A stretch of DNA of 64,000 nt from Pseudomonadota bacterium. GTDB lineage: Bacteria; Desulfobacterota; Desulfobacteria; Desulfobacterales; Desulfolunaceae. A program made the position numbers and the translations under genes. Where the stretch lies: the NCBI GenBank assembly GCA_018818835.1, contig JAHIRD010000130.1, positions 1-64,000 on the forward strand, read 5' to 3'. Numbering within the stretch: the stretch's first letter is position 1; each line of letters starts with the position of its first letter. The notes under the pieces were generated by a model. It made no database searches. It saw only the letters and a program-made list of their open reading frames with translations, and had not been told where the DNA came from. Below are positions 52,463 through 61,793 of this stretch, one piece after another.

Positions 52463-55400
52463 CTAAGGTCCGGTCATGTGATTCGGATCAAAGGCAAAAC
52501 CTGCCAGGGTCACATCATCTGTCCGGGGATTATCAGCCTGATGGCGAGCAAGTTCTTTGAGAAGAATATTTTTCTGATCATCAAAGTCCTTGGTGTGATG
52601 TTTAACCAGGAGCTGCTTGAAGCGCTTGCTTCCAAAACGCATGTGTGGACTACCACCCAGTTGATCGATATAGCCATCCGTGATCATATAAAAGGACTTT
52701 CCCAAATCCTGGTTGGGGATTTTATGGGTTGTGAATTCATAGGACAAATCCGAAGACACATAACCAAGACTGTGACGATCACCCTTGATGAGTTTTATCT
52801 CACCTTTTTCCATGATATACAAAGGCAAACGTGCTCCTGCAAATAAAAGGTCTCTGGTTTTATAATCAAAAAAACAGACCGCTGCATCAAGCCCATCATC
52901 GGACTTTGAATGTTCCGTGTTCTGTTGAAGTGATGTTTTGATGATGTAATTCAGTTTTTTTAAAATATGTGCCGGTTCAACAATCCGTTCATCGCCGACA
53001 ATTCTCTGAAGCCCTGAACTTGCAAGCATGGTCATAAAAGCGCCTGGAACACCATGGCCGGTACAATCAATTACGGCAAGGATTATGCCTGAATCCAATG
53101 CGTCATAGTAATAGATATCCCCCCCTACGATGTCCCTTGGCTCCCAGACAAAAAAACTTTTAGGCAGAATGCCTTTGATCACTGCTGGATCCGGCAGCAG
53201 GGAATTCTGAATTAGCCTGGAATACCTGATGCTTTCCATAATATGGTCATTGGCATTTTCAACTTTTTTCAGTGTGATATTCAGTTCCTCTGTCCGTTCT
53301 TTGACTTTTTCTTCGAGGTTTTCGTAAAGCCGTGCATTATTGATTGAAATGGCGGCTTGTGAGGCAAGGGCTGTGAGAAGTTCCAGCCGATCCTGCTGGA
53401 ATGCTCCGGCAGACAGGTTGTTTTCCATATAGACAATGGCCGATAGTTTTCCCTGGTTCATAATGGCAGAGCAGACAATAGATTTGGTTTTATTTTTTAC
53501 CACATACGCATCATCCGTAAATTCTCCATTTTTATATGCATCGTCAAGAATCAGAATTTTTTTTGTTCGTGCGACATAGTTGATAATAGAGCGGGGAATG
53601 TTTTCATAGGTTTCCACAGGGATTGATTTTAGAATATGAATATCATCCCGTCCCACCTCCCCTTCCGCTTCCACATACAAGTGTTTTTTTTCTTCGAGAA
53701 TCACACAGCCTTTCTGGGCTCCGGCATTTTCCATGATGATCCTCATGATTTTTTCCAAAAGTCTCGAAAGGACGATCTCCCGGGACATGGTCCTTGATGC
53801 CTTTAGGATGGTCGACATATCAAGTGCCTCTGAACTGGTTAATTTGTCCGTTGAGGTTCTGGGCACAGTGTCCCAGAGTGCACCCATACTTTCGGAAGCA
53901 TCATTTTTCAAGAAATCCTGATACGTCTTCTCAAGATGGGTTACTTTGGAAAGAGCTCCCCAGAGCGAATAGAGGTAAACCGCTTTTCTCATCATCAGAC
54001 CTGCAAAATCAATATCACCCTGTTGCATTAAAAATTTTGCATACAACTCACATGCAAGGGCTTCTTCCTGGAGATAATCATTTTTCTTTGCATGGGCCAT
54101 GGCTTTTACAAAGTTTGTTCTCGCGTCTTCATTTTGTTTTAACACACGCATTTTTTCGGCTTCGACAATATGCCACTTGTGAAGATGATTCATGGGAGCA
54201 TGAGTTGCCCATTTTTTCATTTTATTCTGATTTTTTTTCACTTGGGTTAAGTAGGCAGCTCTCTCTTTATTTGATGCGCTATCACACAGGGCAAGATAGA
54301 TCAACGATTCATAAAAATGAAAATTGGGGACCACAAAAATAGACCTTACAGAATCTATGTATTGACGGCCTTTCATGGCATTGATCATGGCTTTATCAAA
54401 ATTATCGCACAAATAAAGGAGATTCATCTTGAACAGATAATAGGCAAACAGGGCCGTTTTGTTTTCTTCCTTGATAAGGACCGGAACCATCTCCTTAACA
54501 TTGAAGCTCGTGCCTGAATAATCGTTTAAATCCCTTTTGGGATCCATAAGATTCAAGGTCATTTGATGAAAATTGCTGATATTATCTAAATCAAATTTCT
54601 GTTTTAAAAGGATGATGGATTTTCGGTAGGCGTTTTGCTCTTTTTCAACCTGTACCAAAGGCATCCCCGCCAGAAACATGTACAAACAATACGCAGACAT
54701 GCAGTGGGAAGCATACTCAATATCACCGGTTTCAATTCGGCTTTCATAGCCTTCGAGCAAGGGTTTTATGGTTTCACGGACATGCTCTTTCCAATGGCGA
54801 ATGAACATGTTGAACAAGACAATGACACGAGTTTTCTCTTTTTTTACAGGTGAGGCATTGAGAATTTTTCCCGCAAGTGTTCCGAATCGGTAACCTTCAT
54901 CAATGGCTCCGATACTGCAAAGAATCAGGCCGAACGAGCCATATGAACTGAAAGAAAACATAGGTTCTTCGCCATAGACAAGGCTGAGAAGAAGACGCCT
55001 GAAGATCGTCAGGGGGTAAAGTTCAGGCCTGGAAAAAAGAGTGGTGGAAGCCATCTTGTGAAGGATACTTGCCCGTGCAAGTGCCAGGGGGTCCGACATG
55101 GGGCTTGCTTCAAGAAAGAACCTGTCATTCTTACCTTTCAAAGCGATTTTGGTTTTAATCAATCCCAAAATGATGTGAAGTTTATTAGGATATTTTGGAA
55201 ATTTTACATCGAGCATCCTGAGGATCACCAGCCCGGTATCCATGGCATCTTTAAAATTGCTTTCGGAAATCAAGGTGAGAATCCTGATTTCATATGCACG
55301 GACCATATCCTGGGCATTTTGGGCATGGGCGATGATCGCTTTGAACAAGGCTTCGGATTCCGGATAATTGACACTCAGGTAGAATGATTCCACCGCTTCG

Positions 55401-57796
55401 TTATAAAGAGACAAGGTCAGATGGTAATTCGTTTCCCAGCCCTTTTCACCCATGAGTCCCATACCCGCTTCCAGGTAATCACAGGCAGGGATATACGCTG
55501 CCGAGTGTATGGCTTTTTGCCCGGCCAGAAGGTTCAATCTGGCCAGATTGATCACTTCTTCCTGTTCACAGATCAGTTCAATCCCCTGGTTAAGATGGTT
55601 GACCACATCAAAAATTTTTTCACCGGGTTCATCCCCGTCCATGTTTTCAGCCAAAATCCGCCCGATCCGTAAATGAGTCTCCTTTTTATGTTCTTCTGCA
55701 ATCAGGGAGTAGGCTGCCTGCTGGATACGGTCATGAACAAAGCCGTATGAGACATTGAGATTCTCCTGGCCTTCAAGGATGTATTTGTAGGTGTCATCAA
55801 TGGGAACAACCAGCCGTTCCTTCAAGGAATCAAAAAGAATCCGGGCTGCATCCATTTTGGATAAATGGCCAACTAACTCAATAGTTTCTAAATCAAACTG
55901 GTTTCCGATGCAGGATGCAAGGGTTAAAATCTTCTGGGTTTCTTCGGGAAGTTTCTTTATTTTGCCGACCATGAGATCAACCACATTTTCCCTGATATCC
56001 ACTTTCCGGATCTGTGACTGATCAAAATGCCAGCCCCCTTTAACCGGATCAAACTGAATATAGCCTTCATCGTAAAGGGAATACATAAGTTGATACAAAA
56101 AAAACGGATTCCCAAGGGTTTTTTCATGGCATAAATTTGAAAGGGGCAAGGATTCATTTGAGTCGCAAAGAAGCACATCCGAGACCAGCTGATTCACATG
56201 GAATAGCGTCAGGGGCTCAAGTGTGATTGTATTGACGGTCACACCGTTCTGCTTCAACTCCTCGGTTGTTTTTATCAGCGGATGGGTGGCCTGAATTTCG
56301 TTATCACGGTATGCTCCGATAATAAACAAATAGCTCGTGCCAATATCGGACATGAACTCCTTGATCAATTGAAGTGACGGAAGGTCAGCCCACTGAAGAT
56401 CATCAATAAATATGACCAGTGGACATTCTTTCTGTGCAAAAACCCTGACAAAATTCTGAAATACGAGGTTGAACCTGTTTTTACTCTGGTCAGGGTCCAG
56501 AACCTGTACAGGCGGTTGTCTGCCAATGATCAGCTCCACCTCCGGGATGACATCAATGACGACTTGCCCGCTGGGCCCGAGAAATTTGAGCAAACGATTA
56601 CGCCAGTATTCCAAGCGGATTTCATCTTCAGCCAGCAAATTTTTTACAAGCTTTTGAAATGCATGAATCAGGGCTGAATAGGGTATATTCCGTTTAAATT
56701 GATCAAATTTTCCGGAAATAAAATGGCCCCTTTTCCCAACAATGGGTTTGTTGATTTCATGGACCAGAGATGATTTTCCAACGCCCGAATAACCAGCGAC
56801 CAACATGATTTCCTTTTGCCCCCGGCTCACTCTGTCAAAGGAATTAAGCATCCGTTCAATGTGTTTATCCCGTCCGTAAAGTTTCTGGGGGATTTGAAAT
56901 TGACTGGACACATCATGGCCTCCGATTTCAAAAAAAGGGACATGGTCCTCTTTTTCCCAATGGGCCAGACATATTTCGAGGTCCCTCTTGACACCTGTGG
57001 TGCTCTGGTATCGGTCTTCAGGAATTTTGGATATCAGTTTCATGATGATCTGGGACAAAGGCTTTGGGATATTGGAATCCTGATCATGGGGCGATAATGG
57101 GACCACGGCGATATGGCAATGAATCAATCCCATGGCATCGGATGCCTGGAATGGAGGTTTTCCGGTAAACATTTCATACAAGGTAATGCCCAGGGAGTAC
57201 AGATCGGTCCGGGAGTCCATGGCTCGGTTCATTCGTCCGGTCTGCTCCGGCGATATATAGGCCAGAGTCCCTTCCAGAATGTTTGGATTGCAGGGTTCCG
57301 GTGTTTCCCGGCTCAATTCGGTAGAAATCCCGAAATCAATGATTTTGATCTGGTTTGTCTGGGGGTGCCAGATGATATTTGACGGATTGATATCCTTGTG
57401 AATGATAGACTGCTGGTGAATTTGTCCCAAGGCATCGACGATTCTGATGGCCAAATCCAATTTTGTTTCAAAATCAGGACGATAAATTTTTAGGTTTGCA
57501 GCCAGGGAATCTCCACCGAAATCTTCGAAAATAAGGGCAAGGCTGTTTCCATATTTCTCCATGCCATGGGTCAAAATAATTCCGTCGCCATTTAATGCTG
57601 AAACAAGTCTATATTCTCTTTTGAAACGTGCAAGGTCATCGGCGTTTGGAAATTCTTTGTTCAAGATCTTGATAATGACCGGTTTGTTTCTCGATATTTC
57701 AAAACCACGGCAGATATGGGATAATGAGCTCTGGTAAACATCTTTTCCAAACCGGTATCCACTCAAATGATGAATCAATGGTCGTTCCCCCCACAT
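52463..57796 (-). CDS. Serine/threonine kinase-AAA ATPase-GAF-SpoIIE phosphatase
   Basis: A 1777-residue signalling protein. Domains: Ser/Thr kinase (about 10-275; Lys in VIIKIL, IHKDINPSN near 135, IDFGIS near 152, SPEQTGRM); AAA/STAND-type ATPase (Walker A GYSGVGKSS near 335, Walker B VIFIDDLQWAD near 465); a long helical, TPR-like region (about 680-1330); GAF domain (about 1345-1510); coiled linker KVKERTEELNITLKKVENA; SpoIIE-type PP2C phosphatase (about 1545-1777; RDIVGGDIYYY, VIDCTGHGVPGAF, DGYIDQLGG). It could link ATP/ligand sensing to reversible phosphorylation of a regulator such as an anti-sigma-factor antagonist. No regulator gene is nearby. Confidence 0.92.
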   Translation of the reverse strand: MWGERPLIHHLSGYRFGKDVYQSSLSHICRGFEISRNKPVIIKILNKEFPNADDLARFKREYRLVSALNGDGIILTHGMEKYGNSLALIFEDFGGDSLAANLKIYRPDFETKLDLAIRIVDALGQIHQQSIIHKDINPSNIIWHPQTNQIKIIDFGISTELSRETPEPCNPNILEGTLAYISPEQTGRMNRAMDSRTDLYSLGITLYEMFTGKPPFQASDAMGLIHCHIAVVPLSPHDQDSNIPKPLSQIIMKLISKIPEDRYQSTTGVKRDLEICLAHWEKEDHVPFFEIGGHDVSSQFQIPQKLYGRDKHIERMLNSFDRVSRGQKEIMLVAGYSGVGKSSLVHEINKPIVGKRGHFISGKFDQFKRNIPYSALIHAFQKLVKNLLAEDEIRLEYWRNRLLKFLGPSGQVVIDVIPEVELIIGRQPPVQVLDPDQSKNRFNLVFQNFVRVFAQKECPLVIFIDDLQWADLPSLQLIKEFMSDIGTSYLFIIGAYRDNEIQATHPLIKTTEELKQNGVTVNTITLEPLTLFHVNQLVSDVLLCDSNESLPLSNLCHEKTLGNPFFLYQLMYSLYDEGYIQFDPVKGGWHFDQSQIRKVDIRENVVDLMVGKIKKLPEETQKILTLASCIGNQFDLETIELVGHLSKMDAARILFDSLKERLVVPIDDTYKYILEGQENLNVSYGFVHDRIQQAAYSLIAEEHKKETHLRIGRILAENMDGDEPGEKIFDVVNHLNQGIELICEQEEVINLARLNLLAGQKAIHSAAYIPACDYLEAGMGLMGEKGWETNYHLTLSLYNEAVESFYLSVNYPESEALFKAIIAHAQNAQDMVRAYEIRILTLISESNFKDAMDTGLVILRMLDVKFPKYPNKLHIILGLIKTKIALKGKNDRFFLEASPMSDPLALARASILHKMASTTLFSRPELYPLTIFRRLLLSLVYGEEPMFSFSSYGSFGLILCSIGAIDEGYRFGTLAGKILNASPVKKEKTRVIVLFNMFIRHWKEHVRETIKPLLEGYESRIETGDIEYASHCMSAYCLYMFLAGMPLVQVEKEQNAYRKSIILLKQKFDLDNISNFHQMTLNLMDPKRDLNDYSGTSFNVKEMVPVLIKEENKTALFAYYLFKMNLLYLCDNFDKAMINAMKGRQYIDSVRSIFVVPNFHFYESLIYLALCDSASNKERAAYLTQVKKNQNKMKKWATHAPMNHLHKWHIVEAEKMRVLKQNEDARTNFVKAMAHAKKNDYLQEEALACELYAKFLMQQGDIDFAGLMMRKAVYLYSLWGALSKVTHLEKTYQDFLKNDASESMGALWDTVPRTSTDKLTSSEALDMSTILKASRTMSREIVLSRLLEKIMRIIMENAGAQKGCVILEEKKHLYVEAEGEVGRDDIHILKSIPVETYENIPRSIINYVARTKKILILDDAYKNGEFTDDAYVVKNKTKSIVCSAIMNQGKLSAIVYMENNLSAGAFQQDRLELLTALASQAAISINNARLYENLEEKVKERTEELNITLKKVENANDHIMESIRYSRLIQNSLLPDPAVIKGILPKSFFVWEPRDIVGGDIYYYDALDSGIILAVIDCTGHGVPGAFMTMLASSGLQRIVGDERIVEPAHILKKLNYIIKTSLQQNTEHSKSDDGLDAAVCFFDYKTRDLLFAGARLPLYIMEKGEIKLIKGDRHSLGYVSSDLSYEFTTHKIPNQDLGKSFYMITDGYIDQLGGSPHMRFGSKRFKQLLVKHHTKDFDDQKNILLKELARHQADNPRTDDVTLAGFAFDPNHMTGP

Positions 57797-58354
57797 ATTT
57801 AAAGAAGATTGATTATCTCATATGATTTAGACAAACCTGATAAAAAAAATTTGATAAAAATTTAACTATGGAATAAAGCGTAGCTGGCGAGAAGATATGA
57901 TCAATACATGTTTTGACTGAACAATATCGTTATTTATCTGTGATAATAGTATCATAAGGCCCAGTCGGGGTAAAGCAAATCATTGGAACCGATATAATTA
58001 TTCGAATTTTTTATTTTTTCAATGAAACCATTGACGAAGGAAGTGAAAGGAATCATACTAAAAATTTATACAAAAGCTTAGCCTGTGTGTTCACGCCAAA
58101 AAACAGATGGATGTCAGCCAAACATCCTTGAGTTTAAAGCCTCACATGAGACAGGTTGAGATAGGGCATATTCATGCTTTGCCCTCAAAAAACAGACGGT
58201 TCATCAGCATTCATTTTTTTATAGACATTTTGGATAGAAAATATTCTTTTATACCAAATATTTGTAGTTGCATTGATCATAATTTTTCTGTAAAAACGGG
58301 ATGCTTTTTTAAAGATTGAATTAACCTTTGCTTTGTCATCATGAGGGCGTATTT
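57797..58354. other. Divergent intergenic region upstream of speA
   Basis: About 560 AT-rich bases between the kinase-phosphatase and speA. A 70-codon plus-strand frame at 58107-58319 lacks a ribosome-binding site and any resemblance. No clear -35/-10 pair was identified. Confidence 0.35.
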
Positions 58355-60274
58355 ATGAATCTGAAACACTCGATGGAACGATGGACGGTTGAAGATTCTG
58401 CCGATCTTTACCATATTCGGGAATGGGGTGCTGGATATTTCAGTATTTCCGATAAAGGGGATGTGCTGGTCACCCCCTTGAGAGAAAAAAAAGATGTATC
58501 TGTCAATCTTCCTGAAATCATATCCGGCATCATGGCCCGCGGCTATGCCATGCCCATGCTGCTCCGGTTCGAAGACATCCTTGACTCACAGATCACACAG
58601 ATGCATGAGAGTTTTCGTTCAGCCATTGCAAAGTTTGATTACAAGGGTGAATTCAAAGGCGTTTATCCCATCAAGGTGAACCAGCAGAAACAGGTTATTG
58701 AAACCATCACCCGCATCGGCAAAGTTTACCATCATGGCCTTGAGGCCGGCAGCAAGGCCGAACTGATTGCAGCCTTGTCTTTTCTTGAGGATAAGGAAGC
58801 CTGCCTGGTTTGTAACGGCTACAAGGACCGGGAGTTCATTGATCTTGGCCTCTATGCCTGCAAGATGGGATTCAAATGTTTCTTTGTCCTGGAAATGCCC
58901 GGTGAGTTGGAGCTGATTCTGGAACGCTCACAGGCCCTGGGTATCCAACCCCTTTTGGGTGTCCGTTTCAAGCTGTCCACCCAGGCCGGCGGGCATTGGA
59001 CCGAATCCGGGGGAGATCGAAGCATATTTGGATTGACCATCTCACAGATCATTGAATCCATTGAGAAACTCAAAAACGCCAATATGCTTGATTGTCTGCA
59101 ACTTCTCCATTATCATCTGGGTTCCCAGATCCCCAATATCCGTGATATCCGCTCGTCCATTCAGGAAGCCTGCCGGGTTTATGCCGGCCTTGTGCATGAA
59201 GGTGCTGCCATGGGGTATTTCGATCTGGGTGGTGGGCTTGCCGTGGATTACGACGGCTCACACACCAATTATATGAACTCACGAAATTATACCCTGGATG
59301 AATATTGCGCTGACGTGATCGAAGCCATCATGGAAATCCTGATCGAAAACGACATTACCCATCCAACGATTATCACTGAATCAGGCCGGGCCACCGTGGC
59401 ATACTACTCGGTCCTTCTGTTCAATATTTTCGACACCAGTTCCATTGATACGGATTCTGTCCCCAAGGAATTGCCCGAAGAGACCCCGGACATCATTTTG
59501 AATATGCTTGAGGTCCTAAAATCCTTGAACGTCAGGAATCTCCAGGAATGTTACAATGATGCCCTATATTACCGGGACCAGATCCGCCAGATGTTCAAAA
59601 TCGGAGATCTGAGTCTGCGACAACGTGCCCTGGGTGATAAAATTTTCTGGAATATTATCCAGGCGGTGAGTGATAATATTAAAAACCTGAAATTTGTTCC
59701 CAAGGATCTTACGGACATTGATATTGCCTTGTGTGATACCTATTATGCCAATTTTAGTGTTTTTCAATCCCTGCCGGACTCATGGGCCATCGGCCATCTG
59801 TTTCCTGTGATGCCTGTCCATCGTCTGGCTGAAATGCCATTAAGAAATGCCATACTTGCGGATATCACCTGTGATTGCGACGGAAAAATCGATCGGTTCA
59901 TTGACAAGCAGGGTGTACGAAGGGCCTTAAAACTTCACACGGTCAAGGAAAATGAAGATTATTATCTGGGTGCGTTTCTTGTGGGAGCCTACCAGGAAAC
60001 CCTGGGTGATCTTCACAACCTTTTGGGCGACACCAACGTTGTGAGCATCCGAGTCTTTGAAGATGGTAGCTATAGCTTTGTCAGGGAAATCGAAGGGGAT
60101 TCGGTGGCTGATGTCTTGTCCTACGTTGAATACGATCCCAAAAACATGACCAAACGATTCAGAGCCACAGCAGAGCAGGCCATCCGGGAAAAGCTCATCA
60201 CACCCCAGGAACGCCGGGAAATCATGAATATGTATGAAGAAGGGCTTCGGGGCTATCCCTACTTCGAGCAATAG
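58355..60274 (+). CDS. speA: Biosynthetic arginine decarboxylase
   Basis: A 639-residue PLP enzyme making agmatine from arginine. The PLP lysine is in KGVYPIKVNQQKQVIE; SKAELIAALSF, FKLSTQAGGHWTESGGDRSIFGL and YFDLGGGLAVDYDGS follow, and the fold-III barrel ends with DITCDCDGKIDRF. The ATG at 58355 has GAGGG 7 bases upstream; an in-frame TTG at 58328 has no such site. Its stop lies in the first copy of an 80-bp repeat. First gene of the polyamine cluster. Confidence 0.94.
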   Translation: MNLKHSMERWTVEDSADLYHIREWGAGYFSISDKGDVLVTPLREKKDVSVNLPEIISGIMARGYAMPMLLRFEDILDSQITQMHESFRSAIAKFDYKGEFKGVYPIKVNQQKQVIETITRIGKVYHHGLEAGSKAELIAALSFLEDKEACLVCNGYKDREFIDLGLYACKMGFKCFFVLEMPGELELILERSQALGIQPLLGVRFKLSTQAGGHWTESGGDRSIFGLTISQIIESIEKLKNANMLDCLQLLHYHLGSQIPNIRDIRSSIQEACRVYAGLVHEGAAMGYFDLGGGLAVDYDGSHTNYMNSRNYTLDEYCADVIEAIMEILIENDITHPTIITESGRATVAYYSVLLFNIFDTSSIDTDSVPKELPEETPDIILNMLEVLKSLNVRNLQECYNDALYYRDQIRQMFKIGDLSLRQRALGDKIFWNIIQAVSDNIKNLKFVPKDLTDIDIALCDTYYANFSVFQSLPDSWAIGHLFPVMPVHRLAEMPLRNAILADITCDCDGKIDRFIDKQGVRRALKLHTVKENEDYYLGAFLVGAYQETLGDLHNLLGDTNVVSIRVFEDGSYSFVREIEGDSVADVLSYVEYDPKNMTKRFRATAEQAIREKLITPQERREIMNMYEEGLRGYPYFEQ

Positions 60275-60351
60275 GGCTTGCCCCTTGGGCAACCCCTATG
60301 GGTCACAATGGCCGGGGCGGCCATTGTGAATGGAGCATACGAAAAAAAAAC
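60272..60351. repeat. 80-bp exact direct repeat, copy 1
   Basis: Starts with the speA stop codon (TAGGGCTTGCCCCTTGGGCA...) and ends in nine A. Contains a perfect dyad CACAATGGCC...GGCCATTGTG around GGGGC. Identical to 60479-60558 over 80 bases as far as can be read. Confidence 0.92.
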
Positions 60352-60478
60352 TAAACAGAGGCCGTGGAGCCGAAACGTCTCTCTCGTATAGTTAGAAGAT
60401 ACAATTAAACAACCCAAAAGTTTTTTGCGGAGCTTTTTTGGGAGTATCATATCGTATAGGAAAGAGCAATGTCATGGT
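60352..60478. other. Spacer between the two 80-bp repeats
   Basis: Holds a hairpin CCCAAAAG (60413-60420) with CTTTTTTGGG (60433-60442). A similar CCCAAA...GTTTTTGCGGAGCTTT motif occurs near 44128-44152 after flxD. No ORF. Confidence 0.45.
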
Positions 60479-60558
60479 TAGGGCTTGCCCCTTGGGCAAC
60501 CCCTATGGGTCACAATGGCCGGGGCGGCCATTGTGAATGGAGCATACGAAAAAAAAAC
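60479..60558. repeat. 80-bp exact direct repeat, copy 2
   Basis: Identical to copy 1. It runs directly into an intrinsic terminator that precedes the carboxyspermidine dehydrogenase gene. Confidence 0.92.
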
Positions 60559-60587
60559 GCCCCCAGGAAAGCCTGGTGGTTTTTTTT
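60549..60587 (+). terminator. Intrinsic terminator or attenuator before carboxyspermidine dehydrogenase
   Basis: CCAGG (60563-60567) and CCTGG (60572-60576) form a tight stem extended by flanking C and G, with eight T after it and nine A before. It lies 28 bases before the next ATG, inside what should be a single operon, so it may attenuate expression of the downstream genes or end the speA transcript. Confidence 0.7.
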
Positions 60588-60614
60588 GATTATCATATGG
60601 AAAAGGAGAAAACC

Positions 60615-61793
60615 ATGTCACGAGTTATGATCATCGGCGCAGGGGGCGTCGGACATGTTGTGGCGCACAAATGCGCTCAGGTACCGGATGTATTCAGCGA
60701 CATCATGCTGGCCAGTCGGACCAAATCCAAGTGCGATGCCATTGCAGCAGGAATCAATCGGCCCATCAAAACCGCACAAGTGGATGCGGATAATGTGCCC
60801 GAACTGATTCATCTGATCCGTTCCTACAAGCCGGAGATGATCATTAACGTGGCCCTGCCCTACCAGGATCTCCATATCATGGACGCCTGCCTGGAAACCG
60901 GGGTAAATTATCTTGATACTGCCAATTACGAACCCCCGGATGAAGCAAAATTCTGTTACGGATGGCAGTGGGAATATCAGGACCGGTTCAAGGAAAAAGG
61001 GCTGATGGCCCTCTTGGGAAGCGGTTTTGATCCTGGCGTAACCAATGTCTTTACGGCCTATGCAAAAAAACACCATTTCGACTGTATGGACGAGCTGGAT
61101 ATCATTGACTGCAATGCCGGTGACCATGGCCAGCCCTTTGCCACCAATTTCAATCCTGAAATCAATATCCGGGAAGTGACTCAAAACGGGAAATATTATG
61201 AAAACGGCCAGTGGATTGAAACAAAGCCCATGGAGTTTTCAAAAGAATACGATTTCCCAGAAGGCATCGGCCCTAAAAAAATATACATGCTTTACCATGA
61301 AGAATTGGAATCCTTGACCAAACATTTTTCCGACATCAAGAAGGCCCGCTTCTGGATGACCTTTTCCGATAATTACCTGAACCACCTGAAGGTTCTCGAA
61401 AATGTGGGTATGACCCGCATTGATCCGGTCTTGTACGAGGGAAAGGAAATCATTCCTTTGCAGTTTCTCAAAGCCCTTCTGCCTGATCCGGGCTCTCTGG
61501 GTCCTTTGACCAAAGGAAAGACCTGTATCGGCTGTCTGATCAAAGGACAGAAAGACGGCAAAGACAAGGCATATTATGTGTATAACATCTGTTCCCATGA
61601 AGAAGCCTACAAGGAAGTGGGGTCCCAGGCCATTTCCTATACCACCGGCGTTCCAGCCATGATCGGGGCCATGATGATGCTCACAAAAACATGGACCGGC
61701 AAGGGAGTGTTTAATATGGAACAGTTCGATCCCGATCCTTTTATGGATAAGCTAAACATTCACGGACTTCCATGGAAAGAGATTATCCTTTGA
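60615..61793 (+). CDS. Carboxyspermidine/carboxynorspermidine dehydrogenase
   Basis: A 392-residue saccharopine-dehydrogenase-family enzyme. MIIGAGGVGHVVAHKCAQ is the Rossmann motif; YLDTANYEPPDEAKFCY and GSGFDPGVTNVFTAYAKKH are typical of CASDH. It condenses putrescine or diaminopropane with aspartate semialdehyde to carboxyspermidine/carboxynorspermidine using NADPH. The ATG at 60615 follows AAGGAGAAAACC; the longer upstream ATG at 60537 lies in the repeat and is unlikely. It overlaps nspC by 22 bases. With SpeA and SpeB it makes spermidine without S-adenosylmethionine decarboxylase. Confidence 0.93.
   Translation: MSRVMIIGAGGVGHVVAHKCAQVPDVFSDIMLASRTKSKCDAIAAGINRPIKTAQVDADNVPELIHLIRSYKPEMIINVALPYQDLHIMDACLETGVNYLDTANYEPPDEAKFCYGWQWEYQDRFKEKGLMALLGSGFDPGVTNVFTAYAKKHHFDCMDELDIIDCNAGDHGQPFATNFNPEINIREVTQNGKYYENGQWIETKPMEFSKEYDFPEGIGPKKIYMLYHEELESLTKHFSDIKKARFWMTFSDNYLNHLKVLENVGMTRIDPVLYEGKEIIPLQFLKALLPDPGSLGPLTKGKTCIGCLIKGQKDGKDKAYYVYNICSHEEAYKEVGSQAISYTTGVPAMIGAMMMLTKTWTGKGVFNMEQFDPDPFMDKLNIHGLPWKEIIL

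Noticed and set aside
58107-58319. 70-codon ORF upstream of speA
   Set aside because: No ribosome-binding site, no motif and AT-rich context.
60537-60614. Upstream extension of carboxyspermidine dehydrogenase
   Set aside because: The extra 26 codons lie in the 80-bp repeat and terminator, while a strong AAGGAG precedes the ATG at 60615.
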